In this document: one piece after another, positions 16,192 through 25,376 of the stretch
Layout: each line of letters opens with the position of its first letter
Position numbering within the stretch: position 1 is the first letter of the stretch
Assembly (NCBI RefSeq): GCF_025264685.1
Contig: NZ_CP073721.1
Span: 4,765,001-4,829,000 of the forward strand
DNA length: 64,000 bases
Direction of reading: 5' to 3'
Origin: Dactylosporangium roseum
GTDB taxonomy: Bacteria; Actinomycetota; Actinomycetes; Mycobacteriales; Micromonosporaceae
The notes under the pieces: generated by a model
Told to the model about the DNA's origin: nothing
Databases searched by the model: none
The model's input: the letters and a program-made list of their open reading frames with translations, nothing else
Translations under genes and position numbers: made by a program

Positions 16192-17588
16192 GGCAGCAGC
16201 CCTCCGTCGAGCAGGTCCGGCAGCAGACCCTGCTGCCCGGTGACCGCCCCGGTCACGGGCGGCAGCAGGCACCCGGGCGACAGGGCGGTGCCGGGCGGCA
16301 GCACGGTCCCGGGCGGGAAGACGGTGCCGGGCGGCACGATCCCGCCGGGCGGCAGCAGGCTGCCGGGCGGCACGACGCTGCCCTTCGGCAGCAGCCTGCA
16401 CTCCTTCGGCAGGTCACAGCCGGCCGGCGGTTGCCAGCCGGGCGGCAGGACCCCGCCGAGCGGCAGGCACGGCAACGGCAGCACGCCGGGCAGCCCGGGC
16501 CCGGTGGACGGCGGCTTGCCCGGCCCCTTGCCGCCGGTGGACGGGTCGGAACGGTGCTGCTGCCCGCCGGGCGCGGCGGCGGCCGCCGGCGGCGGTGCGG
16601 TCGCCACCAGCAGGTTCGACAGGATCGACGTCGCGTCGAGGTCGGCGGTCGCGCCCAGGTTGACGTAGTCGCCGACGATCGCGCCGGTGACGTTGGGCGG
16701 GAACGGGAACGTCAGCATGAAGTCCAGCGACTTCGGCAGGGCGTCGCCGGCCTTCACCAGTTGTTCGAGGATCGGCTGGAGCGAGCGCAGGACGGCGAGG
16801 GTGTCGTCGCGGCTCTGGTCGACGACCCTGGTGCCGACCCGGCCCAGCTCGCCCAGGGCGGTCAACGCGAGCGTGAGCTGATCCCGCTGCGCTTCGAGCA
16901 CGGTCAGGCCCGGCGCGAGCGAGTCCAGCGCCGTGCCGATGACGTCCCGCTGCCGGGATAGCTGCCCGGTGAGGCGGTCGAGCGAGTCGACGGCCCGGAC
17001 GATGTCGGCCTTCTGCCGGTCGAGCCCGCCGACGAAGGTGTCGAGCTGGCGCAGGGCATCCTTCGCCTCGGTCTCCCGCCCCGCAAGGGCCTTGGCCAGC
17101 TCCTCGTTGATCGTCTTGAGGTGGGCCAGGCCGCCGCCGTTGAGCAGGAGCCCGAGCGCGGCGAGCACCTCTTCGACCTCGGCCGAGCGCCGGGTCCGCG
17201 CCAGCGGCACGACCGCGCCGTCGGTGAGCCGGCCACGCGGTGCCTCGGTGGTGGGCGCCTCCAGCGCGACGTACTTCTCGCCGAGCAGGCTCGTCTGGCG
17301 CACGGCGGCGGTCGCGTTCTCCGGCAGCCGCACGTCCTTGTCGATGCCCATCCGCACGCGTGCCGTCCAGCCGGACAGCGAGATCCGCTCGACGCTGCCG
17401 ACGGTCACGTCGTCGACCTTCACCGCCGCCTGCGGCACCAGGTCGAGGACGTCGGCGAACTCGGCGGTCACGTGGTAGCCGTCGCCGGCCGGTGCACCGC
17501 CGGGCAACGGCAGCGACGCGACGTCGGGCAGGCCGCACCCGCCGGCGAGGAGCACGGCCGCGAGCCCGATGAGGGCGGCCCGCCTCAT
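16188..17588 (-). CDS. mceE: MceE-like lipoprotein with PPG repeats
   Basis: 466 residues from ATG 17588. A lipoprotein signal ends LLAGGC, as in LprK/MceE proteins. The MCE domain (YHVTAEFADVLDLVPQAAVKVDDV) spans residues 35-115 and a helical region runs to about 330. The C-terminus (about 340-466) is unusual: proline- and glycine-rich, with successive xxPPG[S/T/G] hexapeptides encoded by 18-bp repeats at roughly 16255-16400. The stop overlaps the mceF start by 4 nt. Confidence 0.88.
   Translation of the reverse strand: MRRAALIGLAAVLLAGGCGLPDVASLPLPGGAPAGDGYHVTAEFADVLDLVPQAAVKVDDVTVGSVERISLSGWTARVRMGIDKDVRLPENATAAVRQTSLLGEKYVALEAPTTEAPRGRLTDGAVVPLARTRRSAEVEEVLAALGLLLNGGGLAHLKTINEELAKALAGRETEAKDALRQLDTFVGGLDRQKADIVRAVDSLDRLTGQLSRQRDVIGTALDSLAPGLTVLEAQRDQLTLALTALGELGRVGTRVVDQSRDDTLAVLRSLQPILEQLVKAGDALPKSLDFMLTFPFPPNVTGAIVGDYVNLGATADLDATSILSNLLVATAPPPAAAAAPGGQQHRSDPSTGGKGPGKPPSTGPGLPGVLPLPCLPLGGVLPPGWQPPAGCDLPKECRLLPKGSVVPPGSLLPPGGIVPPGTVFPPGTVLPPGTALSPGCLLPPVTGAVTGQQGLLPDLLDGGLLP
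16255..16400. repeat. 18-bp repeats encoding PPG hexapeptides in MceE
   Basis: Degenerate repeats of about 18 bp, each containing a form of CCGGGCGGCA, encode six or seven xxPPG[S/T/G] units such as VVPPGS, LLPPGG, IVPPGT, VFPPGT and VLPPGT. The reading frame is preserved whatever the copy number. Confidence 0.75.
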
Positions 17589-18814
17589 CGCGTGCCCCGC
17601 AGGATGCCACCGACGGTGAGGTCCTGGTCGACCTCGGGAAGCTGGGGCAGGGCCGGCGCGGCGGACCGGGCCGGCGCGGCGGCCGGTGGGGCGCCGGCCG
17701 CCGCGGCCCCACCCGCCGCGGCCGGCAGGCCGAGGAGCCTGCGCAGCGCGTCGGTCATGGGCAACCGCTTGGCGTTGAGGGTCTGTGCGAGCGCGAAGCA
17801 CTCCTTCGGGATCTGCCGCGCGGGCACGAGGTCGGCCATGAGCGAGCAGACGTAGCTCGCCGGGTCGTACGGCCCGAGCGCGTTGTCCCGCGTGTCGAGC
17901 GTCCCGGACCGGGCGTTGTACGCGAGGTTGAGGTTGGACACCGCGAGCGGCGTGATGTCGAGGATCTCGATGATCGCCTTCTGCTGGCGGACCAGGATGC
18001 CGGTCACGTCGGCGAGCGCGTCCACATCGGACTTCAGCGCCTCGCGGTTCTCCTTGATGAACATGGTCACGTCGGCGAGTGCGGTGGCGAGGCCGCGCAG
18101 CGCGGCGGCGAGCTCGTCCCGCTCGCCGGCGAGCTGCCCGGCCACGGCGGCGAGCTGCTGGTTGAACGCCCGCACCTGTTGGTCGCTCCGCGCCAGCGCG
18201 GTGGTGAACCGCTGGAGGTCGGCGACCGTGCCGAAGAGGTCCTGCCGCCCGTCGGCGACGGTGGACAGCGCGCGGGAGAGGTCGCCGAGCGTCGCGTGGA
18301 GCGCCTCCCCGTTGCCGTCGAGGTTGTCGCGGCCGGTGGCGACGAGGTCCCTGAGGGTGCCGTCGGCGTTGGCACCCTCGGGGCCGAGCGCCTTGTTGAA
18401 CTCGTCGAGGGCCCGGTAGATGTCGTCGATCTCCATCGGCGCGGCGGTGCGCTCCAGCGGCACGTCGCCGCCGTCGGGCAGCGCGGCGCCGCCGTTGTAG
18501 GCGGGGGCGAGCTGCACGTACCGGTCGCTGACGACACTCGGCGGGATGATGAGCGCCCGCACGTCGACGGGGACGCGCCGGCTCGCGTCGTAGCGCATCT
18601 CGACCCGGACCGAGCGCCCCTGCGGGGTCACCGAGACCACCTCGCCGACGCGGACGCCGAGCACCCGGACCGACGAGCCCTCGTGGATGCCGACCGCGCG
18701 GCTGAAGTACGCGACGAGCCGCCGCTGCGGTTCGCCGCGGAAGGCGACGACCACGGTCGCCGCGACGGCCAGGACGACCACCGCGCCGATGGTGACGATA
18801 CGGCGTGAACGCAT
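17585..18814 (-). CDS. mceD: MceD-like Mce family protein
   Basis: 409 residues from ATG 18814, behind GGGAGGG. N-terminal anchor helix (IVTIGAVVVLAVAATVVVAF), MCE domain with SRAVGIHEGSSVRVLGVRV and GEVVSVTP, then helical tunnel sequence and an alanine/proline-rich tail. The start follows the mceC stop by 1 nt and the stop overlaps mceE by 4 nt. It is a subunit of the envelope lipid importer. Confidence 0.87.
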   Translation of the reverse strand: MRSRRIVTIGAVVVLAVAATVVVAFRGEPQRRLVAYFSRAVGIHEGSSVRVLGVRVGEVVSVTPQGRSVRVEMRYDASRRVPVDVRALIIPPSVVSDRYVQLAPAYNGGAALPDGGDVPLERTAAPMEIDDIYRALDEFNKALGPEGANADGTLRDLVATGRDNLDGNGEALHATLGDLSRALSTVADGRQDLFGTVADLQRFTTALARSDQQVRAFNQQLAAVAGQLAGERDELAAALRGLATALADVTMFIKENREALKSDVDALADVTGILVRQQKAIIEILDITPLAVSNLNLAYNARSGTLDTRDNALGPYDPASYVCSLMADLVPARQIPKECFALAQTLNAKRLPMTDALRRLLGLPAAAGGAAAAGAPPAAAPARSAAPALPQLPEVDQDLTVGGILRGTR

Positions 18815-18815
18815 C

Positions 18816-19805
18816 TCAGCGCCCTCCCGTCGTGGGCTGGTAGGGCTGGAGCAGCCCGGCGACGTACGAGTCGAACCAGCGGCCGTTGCCGACGACGTTG
18901 GCGAACGCGTTGACGAACGGCCCCATTCTCTGGATGGTCCGCTCCAGGTCGTCGCGGTTGCGCTGCAACGTGGCGACCACGCCGCGCAGCTCCCGCAGCG
19001 CCGGCAGCAGCCGCTCGCGGTTGTCCGCGACGAGGCCCGACAGCTCGGTGGCGAGGGCGTCGGTGCCGACGAGCAGGTCGTGGATCGCGTCCTTGCGCCG
19101 GTTGACCTCGGCCAGTAGAGCGTTGCCGTCGGCGACGAGCTTGCGGAACTCCTCGTCGCGGGCCGCGAGGACACCGGTGACCTGGTGGGCGCGGGCCAGA
19201 AGCTGGCGCAGCTCGGCGTCGCGGTCGGCGACGGTGTTCGACAGCCGCGACAGCCCGTCCAGCGACGACCGTACGCTCGCCGGGGTGTCGGCGAACGTCT
19301 GCGCGAGCGTGGTGAACGCGTCGGCGAGCCGCGTGGAGTCGATCTCGTCGAGCGTCTCGGCCAGCCCGGTGACCGCCTGGACCACGTCGAACGGGGCCGC
19401 GGTGCGCTCCAGCGGGATCTCGGCGTCCTCGGCGAGGCGGCCTGGGCCGTCGGGGGCGAGCGCCAGGTACTTCTGGCCCAGCACGGTCTTGATCCGGATC
19501 GTCGCGCCGGTCGTCCTGCCCAGGCGCACGTCGTGGTCGTCGAGCCGGAACGTCACCCGCACGTACGGGCCGGCGCCCCCGTGCGCCAGGTCGACGCCGG
19601 TGACCTTGCCGACCCGGACCCCGGCGACCCGGACCTCGTTGCCGGGCGCCAGCCCGCTCGCGTCGCGGAACGCGGCACGGTAGGAGCCCACGGCGGTCAG
19701 CGCGTCGACGGCGTCGAGCCGGAAGGCGCCGGCCACCAGCCCCACCAGCGCGGCGAGGCCGATCGCGCCGACCACGACCGGATTGCGGTCCCGAAACGAT
19801 TTCAC
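18816..19805 (-). CDS. mceC: MceC-like Mce family protein
   Basis: 329 residues from GTG 19805, overlapping the mceB stop by 4 nt. An N-terminal anchor helix is followed by an MCE domain (FRDASGLAPGNEVRVAGVRV, GKVTGVDLAHGG, VLGQKYLALAP). The helical region ends with the NGRWFDSYVAGLLQPYQP tail typical of MceC/MceD proteins. It is shorter than its neighbours because it lacks the proline-rich tail. Confidence 0.87.
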   Translation of the reverse strand: MKSFRDRNPVVVGAIGLAALVGLVAGAFRLDAVDALTAVGSYRAAFRDASGLAPGNEVRVAGVRVGKVTGVDLAHGGAGPYVRVTFRLDDHDVRLGRTTGATIRIKTVLGQKYLALAPDGPGRLAEDAEIPLERTAAPFDVVQAVTGLAETLDEIDSTRLADAFTTLAQTFADTPASVRSSLDGLSRLSNTVADRDAELRQLLARAHQVTGVLAARDEEFRKLVADGNALLAEVNRRKDAIHDLLVGTDALATELSGLVADNRERLLPALRELRGVVATLQRNRDDLERTIQRMGPFVNAFANVVGNGRWFDSYVAGLLQPYQPTTGGR

Positions 19806-20839
19806 GACCGGCCTCCCGTGGTGGTGCAGCGTGCCGCCGGCGAGCTGAACGTCGCCGGGTTCAGGTCGCCGTGGCCGGCGACGCCGACGGTGCCGTCGAA
19901 GTCGCAGAGGAAGAAGTTGAACCACGAGCCGTAGGACGCCACGCGGGTGAGTGCGCCGTACCGGTCGGGCAGCCCGGCGAGCGTCTTGTCGATGACGGCC
20001 GCGTTGTCGTTGAGGGTGGTCGACAGGGTGCCGAGCGCGTTCACGTCGGCCGCGAGCGCCGGCCGCGCGTCGCCGAGCAGCGCGGCGGTCGCACCGGTCA
20101 GGTCGCCGAGGTTGACCAGTGCCTCGCCGATCGCCAGCCGGTCGGCGGCCAGCCCGGACACGAACTGCTGCAACTGCCGGATCGCCTCGTCGAGCTCGCC
20201 GGCGCGATCGGCCAGTGTGGACAGTACGGTGTTGAGGTTCGTGACGACCCGGCCGATGACGGCGTCGCGGTCGGCGAGCGTGTTGGTGAGCGAGGCGGTG
20301 CGCTGGAGCAGGCTCGCGACGGTGCCGCCCTCACCCTGCAGGACCTGGATGATCTCGTACGCCAGCTTGTTGACGGCCTCCGGCGTCAGCGCGGTGAACA
20401 GCGGCCGGAACCCGTTGAACAGCACCGTCAGGTCCAGCGCCGGGGTCGTCTGCGACTGCGGGATGAGCCCGTCCGGCCGCAGCGGCCGGGCGTCGCCGGG
20501 CCCCTCGCTCAGCGCGACGTACCGCTGGCCGACGAGGTTCCGGTAGCGGATCTTCGCGCGGACGGTGGTGGCGAGCGGGATGTCGTCGGCCACCGTGAAG
20601 GCGATCTCGGCGACGGTGTTGCCGACGACCCTGATGTCGCGCACCTTGCCGACCTTCACGCCGGCGATGCGCACGTCGTCACCGACGAGCAGCCCGGTCA
20701 CGTCGGCGAACCGGGCGCGGTAGACGGTGCCGCCGGACGAGAACGCGCCGAGGGTCTGCGCGAGCAGCGCGGTCAGCAGCACCGTCACCGCCGCGAACGC
20801 GGTCAGCTTCAGCAGCGGGGCGAGCACGCCTCTGGTCAT
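19802..20839 (-). CDS. mceB: MceB-like Mce family protein
   Basis: 345 residues from ATG 20839, overlapping the mceA stop by 4 nt. One membrane anchor (LTAFAAVTVLLTALLAQTLG) is followed by an MCE domain (FADVTGLLVGDDVRIAGVKV, GKVRDIRVVG, LVGQRYVALSEG). The helical region ends with YGSWFNFFLCDFDG, a hallmark of MceB. It forms part of the six-subunit MCE assembly. Confidence 0.88.
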   Translation of the reverse strand: MTRGVLAPLLKLTAFAAVTVLLTALLAQTLGAFSSGGTVYRARFADVTGLLVGDDVRIAGVKVGKVRDIRVVGNTVAEIAFTVADDIPLATTVRAKIRYRNLVGQRYVALSEGPGDARPLRPDGLIPQSQTTPALDLTVLFNGFRPLFTALTPEAVNKLAYEIIQVLQGEGGTVASLLQRTASLTNTLADRDAVIGRVVTNLNTVLSTLADRAGELDEAIRQLQQFVSGLAADRLAIGEALVNLGDLTGATAALLGDARPALAADVNALGTLSTTLNDNAAVIDKTLAGLPDRYGALTRVASYGSWFNFFLCDFDGTVGVAGHGDLNPATFSSPAARCTTTGGRS

Positions 20840-22122
20840 GGCGCGTTCACCACCGCGCCGCGCAGCAGCGGACCCCACAGCAGCATCGCGATGTCCGGCA
20901 CCTCGGCCGGCGGCACGCCGAGCTGCGCACCCAGCAGCGGTTGCAGCAACCGGCGCTCCTCCGCAGTGGCGGCGTTGGCGGTGGGCAGCGCCGCGGCCGT
21001 GGACGGCAGCAGCCCGACCGGCAACTTCGGTGGCCCGGGCCGCGCCGCGCCGTAGTCGTAGCCGTCGTTGATGGGCGTCTCCGGTGCCGGGACGTGCGGA
21101 TCGGGCAGGCCCCGGCAGTTCGGGCCGTTCCTCGGGCCGTACACCGGCTCGTCGCGGCCCGGCTCGAACTTGCCGTTGTCGCGGGTGATCTCCAGCGTGA
21201 TGCGCATCCGGCCGGTGGCGAAGACCTGCTCCACCCGCGGCTGGAGCGCGACGAGACCGTTCATGAGGCAGGGGTACTCCGGTGCGTACGTGGCCAGCAG
21301 CTCCAGGAACGGGCGGCTGACGTCGCCGACCCGGATGAGCTGGTCGCCGTGGCGTTCGAGGAAGAAGCGGGTGGTGTCGGCGACCTCGGTGGTCTCCGCC
21401 CACAGCAGGGCGAGCTGGGTGCGCTGGTCCACCACGGTCGTCGCGGTCACGGACGCGTCGCGCAGGATGGCGAGCAGATCCGGCATCGCGCCGTCGTAGA
21501 CGTCCAGCACGTCGGCGAGCCGGCGCACGTCCTCGGCGATGAGCGGCATCTGCTCGTTGAGCGCGGCCAGGTACCGGTCCAGGGTCACCAGTTGCTCGCC
21601 GAGTCGCTCGCCGTTGCCGTCGAGGGCCGTGGCCAGCGCGCCGAGCGTCACGGCGAGCTTGTCCGGCCGGATCGACCGCAGCAGCGGCAACGCGTTGTCG
21701 AGCACCCGCTCCAGTTCGACGCCGCTCTCGCTGCGGTCCTGCGAGATGACGGCGCCCTCGCGGATCGCCGGGCCGGTGGTGTCCGCGGGCGGCACCAGCG
21801 CGACGTACCGCTCGCCGAACAGCGTCTTGGGCAGCAGCCGGGCGTTGACGTCGGCGGGGATCTGCGGCACCGTCGCCGGGTCGAGCGCCAGCCGCAGCCG
21901 CGCGCCGCTGCCGTCGCTGGACACGGTGCGCACCTCGCCGACGACGACCCCGAAGAGCTTGACCTCCGCGCCTGGGCTGAGCTGCATGCCGGTCCGGCCG
22001 GTCTCCAGCGTCACCCAGGTCACGTCGGCGAAGGCCTTGCGGTACTGCAGGACGGCCAGGCCGAGCGCCGCCGCGAGCAGCACGACGAAGGCGACGCCGA
22101 GCATCCTGTGCCGGAGGTTCAT
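20836..22122 (-). CDS. mceA: MceA-like Mce family protein
   Basis: 428 residues from ATG 22122, overlapping the yrbEB stop by 4 nt. N-terminal anchor helix (MLGVAFVVLLAAALGLAVLQ), MCE domain (GMQLSPGAEVKLFGVVVGEV, LFGERYVALVPP) and an extended helical region. The C-terminal portion contains YAPEYPCLMNGL and the proline-rich RGLPDPHVPAPETP seen in MceA proteins. In mycobacteria these proteins bind sterols or fatty acids; the substrate here is unknown. Confidence 0.88.
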   Translation of the reverse strand: MNLRHRMLGVAFVVLLAAALGLAVLQYRKAFADVTWVTLETGRTGMQLSPGAEVKLFGVVVGEVRTVSSDGSGARLRLALDPATVPQIPADVNARLLPKTLFGERYVALVPPADTTGPAIREGAVISQDRSESGVELERVLDNALPLLRSIRPDKLAVTLGALATALDGNGERLGEQLVTLDRYLAALNEQMPLIAEDVRRLADVLDVYDGAMPDLLAILRDASVTATTVVDQRTQLALLWAETTEVADTTRFFLERHGDQLIRVGDVSRPFLELLATYAPEYPCLMNGLVALQPRVEQVFATGRMRITLEITRDNGKFEPGRDEPVYGPRNGPNCRGLPDPHVPAPETPINDGYDYGAARPGPPKLPVGLLPSTAAALPTANAATAEERRLLQPLLGAQLGVPPAEVPDIAMLLWGPLLRGAVVNAP

Positions 22123-22922
22123 CCCGCGATCCTCACCGTCGTGGTCGCGCCCCAGATGGCCAGCGACAGGAAGAAGTCGACGACGTTCACCGCGACGATC
22201 GCGAGCCGCACGGCCCGGCCGACCGCGACGCCGACGCCGGCCGGTCCACCGCCGGCGGTGTACCCGTAGTAGCAGTGCACGAGCACGACGATCACGCTGA
22301 ACACCAGCACCTTGCCGAACGACCAGAGCACGTCCTCGGGCGGCAGGAAGAGGTGGAAGTAGTAGTCGTAGGTGCCCGCGGACTGCCCGAAGTAGAAGAT
22401 CGCCATCGTCCGGGTCGCGAGGTAGCTCGACAGCAGGCCCAGCACGTACAGCGGGATCACCGCGACGAACCCGGCGATCATCCGCGTGGTGACGAGGAAC
22501 GGCAGCGACGGCACCGCCATCACCTCGAGGGCGTCGACCTCCTCGGAGATCCGCATCGCGCCCAGTTGCGCGGTGAACCCGCAGCCGACGGTCGCCGATA
22601 GCGCCAGCGCGGCGACGAGGGGCGAGATCTCGCGGGTGTTGAAGTACGCGGAGATGAAACCGGTGAAGGCGCTGCTGCCGATCTGGTCGAGGGCCTGGTA
22701 GCCCTGCAGCCCGACTTCGGTGCCGGTGAAGAACGTCATGAAGCAGATGACGCCGACCGTGCCGCCGGCCACGGCGAGCGCGCCGGTGCCGAAGCTGACC
22801 TCGGCCAGCAGGCGGACGACCTCCCGCTTGTACCGGCGCAGCGTCCGCGGTGTCCACGCGAACGCCCGCAGGTAGAATGCCAACTGCCCGCCGAGGTCGT
22901 CGAGCTGTCGCAGGACCGGCAT
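22119..22922 (-). CDS. YrbE-type permease B of the Mce system
   Basis: 267 residues from ATG 22922, an MlaE-family integral membrane protein with five or six hydrophobic segments. Conserved motifs: FGTGALAVAGGTVGVICFMT, GALAVAG-type ends, and the EVDALEVMAVPSLPFLVTTR coupling loop that contacts the ATPase. It pairs with the upstream permease A to form the membrane core. The start follows the permease A stop by 1 nt. Confidence 0.9.
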   Translation of the reverse strand: MPVLRQLDDLGGQLAFYLRAFAWTPRTLRRYKREVVRLLAEVSFGTGALAVAGGTVGVICFMTFFTGTEVGLQGYQALDQIGSSAFTGFISAYFNTREISPLVAALALSATVGCGFTAQLGAMRISEEVDALEVMAVPSLPFLVTTRMIAGFVAVIPLYVLGLLSSYLATRTMAIFYFGQSAGTYDYYFHLFLPPEDVLWSFGKVLVFSVIVVLVHCYYGYTAGGGPAGVGVAVGRAVRLAIVAVNVVDFFLSLAIWGATTTVRIAG

Positions 22923-22923
22923 C

Positions 22924-23685
22924 TCAGCTCCCCTTCTGCGGGACGACCTGGAAGTACACGGCGGTGATGACGAAGTTCAGCGCGAACAGCAACATGAATG
23001 TGATGACGACGCTGTGGTTGACCGCGTCACCGACGCCCTTCGGCCCGCCGCGGGCGTTCATGCCCTTGTACGACGCGACGAGCGCCGCCACGGCGCCGAA
23101 CACGAGCGCCTTGATCTCCCCGACGACCAGGTCCGGCAACTGCCCGAGCGCTTGGAAGCTGGCCAGGTAGGCGCCGGGCGTGCCGCCCTGCATGACGACG
23201 TTGAAGAAGTAGCCGCCGGACACGCCGACGACGCTGACGAGCCCGTTGAGCAGGACCGCGACGAGCATCGTGGCGGCGACCCGCGGCGCGACGAGCCGGT
23301 GCAGCGGGTCGATGCCCAGCACCTCCATCGCGTCGAGCTCCTCGCGGATCTTCCGGGCGCCGAGGTCGGCGCAGATCGCCGAGCCGCCCGCGCCGGCGAT
23401 GATGAGCGCGGTGACGATCGGGCCGGCCTCGCGGACCACGGCGAGCACCGACGCGGCACCGGTGAACGACTGCGCGCCGAGCTGGCGGACCAGCGACCCG
23501 AGCTGCAGCGCGATGACCGCGCCGAACGGCACCGAGACCAGCGCCGCCGGAAGGATCGACACCGAGCTCACGAACCACGCCTGCTGGAGGAACTCGCGCA
23601 CCTGGAACGGCCGGCGGGTCAGCCCGCGCAGCGCGTCGAGGCAGAACGCGAAGAACAGCCCGGACCGGCGCAGCGGCGCGGTCAT
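22924..23685 (-). CDS. YrbE-type permease A of the Mce system
   Basis: 253 residues from ATG 23685, overlapping the ATPase stop by 4 nt. MlaE-family features are VSVPFGAVIALQLGSLVRQL, the REAGPIVTALIIAGAGGSAI segment and the coupling loop ELDAMEVLGIDPLHRLVAPR. It forms a heterodimeric channel with permease B. The order ATPase, A, B, mceA-F is the streptomycete-type arrangement; in mycobacteria the ATPase gene lies elsewhere. Confidence 0.9.
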   Translation of the reverse strand: MTAPLRRSGLFFAFCLDALRGLTRRPFQVREFLQQAWFVSSVSILPAALVSVPFGAVIALQLGSLVRQLGAQSFTGAASVLAVVREAGPIVTALIIAGAGGSAICADLGARKIREELDAMEVLGIDPLHRLVAPRVAATMLVAVLLNGLVSVVGVSGGYFFNVVMQGGTPGAYLASFQALGQLPDLVVGEIKALVFGAVAALVASYKGMNARGGPKGVGDAVNHSVVITFMLLFALNFVITAVYFQVVPQKGS

Positions 23686-24635
23686 CGGACCCTGCCCAGG
23701 TCGCCGTCGAAGGATCCGGGCGGCGGGGTCACCCGGTTGTCCCGGCACCACCGGCCGGGCGGGCGTTCGGCGCGCCGGGGCCGGCCGTCCGACGGCTGTA
23801 GCTGCACCGGGATCGGCGGCAGCGGCGGCGGCTCGACCCCGGCTTCGGCCTCGGCCTTCAGCTCGTCGGCGTCCTTCTCCTCCGCCATGCCGATCGGCCC
23901 GATCCGCTGCGCGTTGAGGAACTGCCGGACGACCGGCTCGGTGCTCGACAGCAGCATCTCCCGCGGCCCGAACATCGCGAGGTGGCCGTGGTAGATCAGC
24001 CCGATGTTGTCGGGGACCGTCCGGGCGGTGTTGATGTCGTGCGTGACGATGAGAAACGTCGCGTCGATCTGCTGGTTCAGGTCGATGATGAGCTGGTTGA
24101 GGTAGGCGGTGCGCACCGGGTCGAGACCGGAGTCGGGCTCGTCGAACAGCACGATCTCCGGGTCGAGCACCAGCGCTCGGGCCAGGCCGGCGCGCTTGCG
24201 CATGCCGCCGGAGATCTCGCCGGGCAGCTTCCGCTCCGCGCCGAGCAGGCCGACCATGTCGAGCTTCGCACCGACGATCGCCCGGATCTCGCGCTCCGGC
24301 TTGCGGGTGTGCTCGCGCAGCGGAAACGCGACGTTGTCGTAGATGTTCATCGAGCCGAACAGGGCGCCGTCCTGGAACAGCACGCCGAAGAGCTTCCGCA
24401 CCTCGTACAACTCCCGCTCGCTGAGGCGCGTGAGGTCGTGGTCGCCGATCCGGATCGCGCCCCGGTCCGGCCGCAGCAGCCCGACCAGCGTCTTGAGGAA
24501 CACCGACTTGCCGGTGCCGGAGGGCCCGAGCAGGACCGATATCTCGCCCGCCGGCAGCGTGAGCGACACGTCGGACCACACCGGCTGTGCGCCGAAGGAC
24601 TTGGTGAGCCCTTCGACCCGCACCTCGACACCCAT
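23682..24635 (-). CDS. Mce system ABC ATPase (MceG/Mkl/MlaF-like)
   Basis: 317 residues from ATG 24635, 4 nt behind GGGAGG. Walker A GPSGTGKSV, Q-loop LFQDGALF, signature ISGGMRKR, Walker B EIVLFDEPDSGLDP and switch histidine IVTHD are all present. The SGGMRKRAGLARAL form is specific to MlaF/MceG ATPases. A charged, proline-rich tail of about 60 residues replaces the usual short end. As the first gene of the eleven-gene operon it powers lipid import through the YrbE/Mce complex. Confidence 0.92.
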   Translation of the reverse strand: MGVEVRVEGLTKSFGAQPVWSDVSLTLPAGEISVLLGPSGTGKSVFLKTLVGLLRPDRGAIRIGDHDLTRLSERELYEVRKLFGVLFQDGALFGSMNIYDNVAFPLREHTRKPEREIRAIVGAKLDMVGLLGAERKLPGEISGGMRKRAGLARALVLDPEIVLFDEPDSGLDPVRTAYLNQLIIDLNQQIDATFLIVTHDINTARTVPDNIGLIYHGHLAMFGPREMLLSSTEPVVRQFLNAQRIGPIGMAEEKDADELKAEAEAGVEPPPLPPIPVQLQPSDGRPRRAERPPGRWCRDNRVTPPPGSFDGDLGRVR

Positions 24636-24760
24636 CCGGCCTCCCTGCCCGAACCCTTGCTGGAGACATCGCGGGACGGGCGCCGGGCGTAACACCCCGG
24701 CGGAGAATTTTTCGTGTGCGCCGCTCGACTGGTGCAAACCGGCGGCGGCGGTTACGGTGC

Positions 24761-24799
24761 CGTTACCCCCCGGTAACGAAGGTGCGCATCCCACACGAT
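24761..24799 (+). promoter_or_regulatory. Inverted repeat and candidate SigD-type promoter before the sigma gene
   Basis: CGTTACC-CCCC-GGTAACG (24761-24778) is a perfect inverted repeat, with another GTTAC at 24751. Its right half supplies GTAACG, followed after 17 nt by CGAT (24796-24799), a pattern I recall for SigD-family promoters. The CGAT overlaps the ATG, so a start from here would produce an mRNA beginning inside the gene; it may therefore serve as an operator, or the true start may be downstream. The divergent Mce operon starts 125 bp to the left. Confidence 0.45.
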
Positions 24800-25376
24800 G
24801 ACGGCAGCGATCGAACAAGAGCTCGTGGATCGAGCCCTCCGGGCCGATCCGGACGCCACGGCCGCCCTGCTCACCCAACTCCGTCCCGGTATCGTCCGAT
24901 ACTGCCGGGCCCGCCTCGGCCGTGTCGGCGGCGCCTACACGACCGCCGACGACGTCGCCCAAGAGGTCTGCCTTGCCCTGTTGCGGGCCCTGCCCGGGTA
25001 TCGTGACCAGGGCCGGCCGTTCACCGCCTTCGTCTTCGGCATCGCGGCGCACAAGGTCGCCGACGCGCAGCGCGCCGCCGTCCGGGACGCGGGGACCGCC
25101 CCGGTCGAGACCCTCGCCGACCACCCCGACGCCGCGCCCGGCCCGGAGCAGCAGGCCGTGCGCACCGACGTGGCGCGGCGCCTGTCCGGGCTGCTCGCCC
25201 AACTCCCCGAGCAACAGCGCGAGATCGTCCTGTTACGGGTCGCGGTGGGTCTACCGGCCGAAGAGGTGGGCGTGATCGTCGGCATGTCGGCCCCGTCCGT
25301 CCGGGTCGCCCAGTCCCGGGCCCTGGCCCGCCTGCGTACCCTGGCGGGGGAGACGTTGGGCGGGGTGGCGGCATGA
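24798..25376 (+). CDS. sigD: SigD/ShbA-like ECF sigma factor
   Basis: 192 residues. Region 2 (about 25-95) contains IVRYCRARLG, ADDVAQEVCLALLRALPGYRDQGRPF and FGIAAHKVADAQRAAVRD, nearly identical in pattern to mycobacterial SigD. Region 4 (about 130-180) contains LPEQQREIVLLRVAVGLPAEEV and SAPSVRVAQSRALARLR. In mycobacteria and streptomycetes this sigma supports ribosomal or housekeeping sigma gene expression. ATG 24798 is the first start; GTG 24825 is an alternative. Its TGA overlaps the anti-sigma ATG. Confidence 0.88.
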   Translation: MTAAIEQELVDRALRADPDATAALLTQLRPGIVRYCRARLGRVGGAYTTADDVAQEVCLALLRALPGYRDQGRPFTAFVFGIAAHKVADAQRAAVRDAGTAPVETLADHPDAAPGPEQQAVRTDVARRLSGLLAQLPEQQREIVLLRVAVGLPAEEVGVIVGMSAPSVRVAQSRALARLRTLAGETLGGVAA

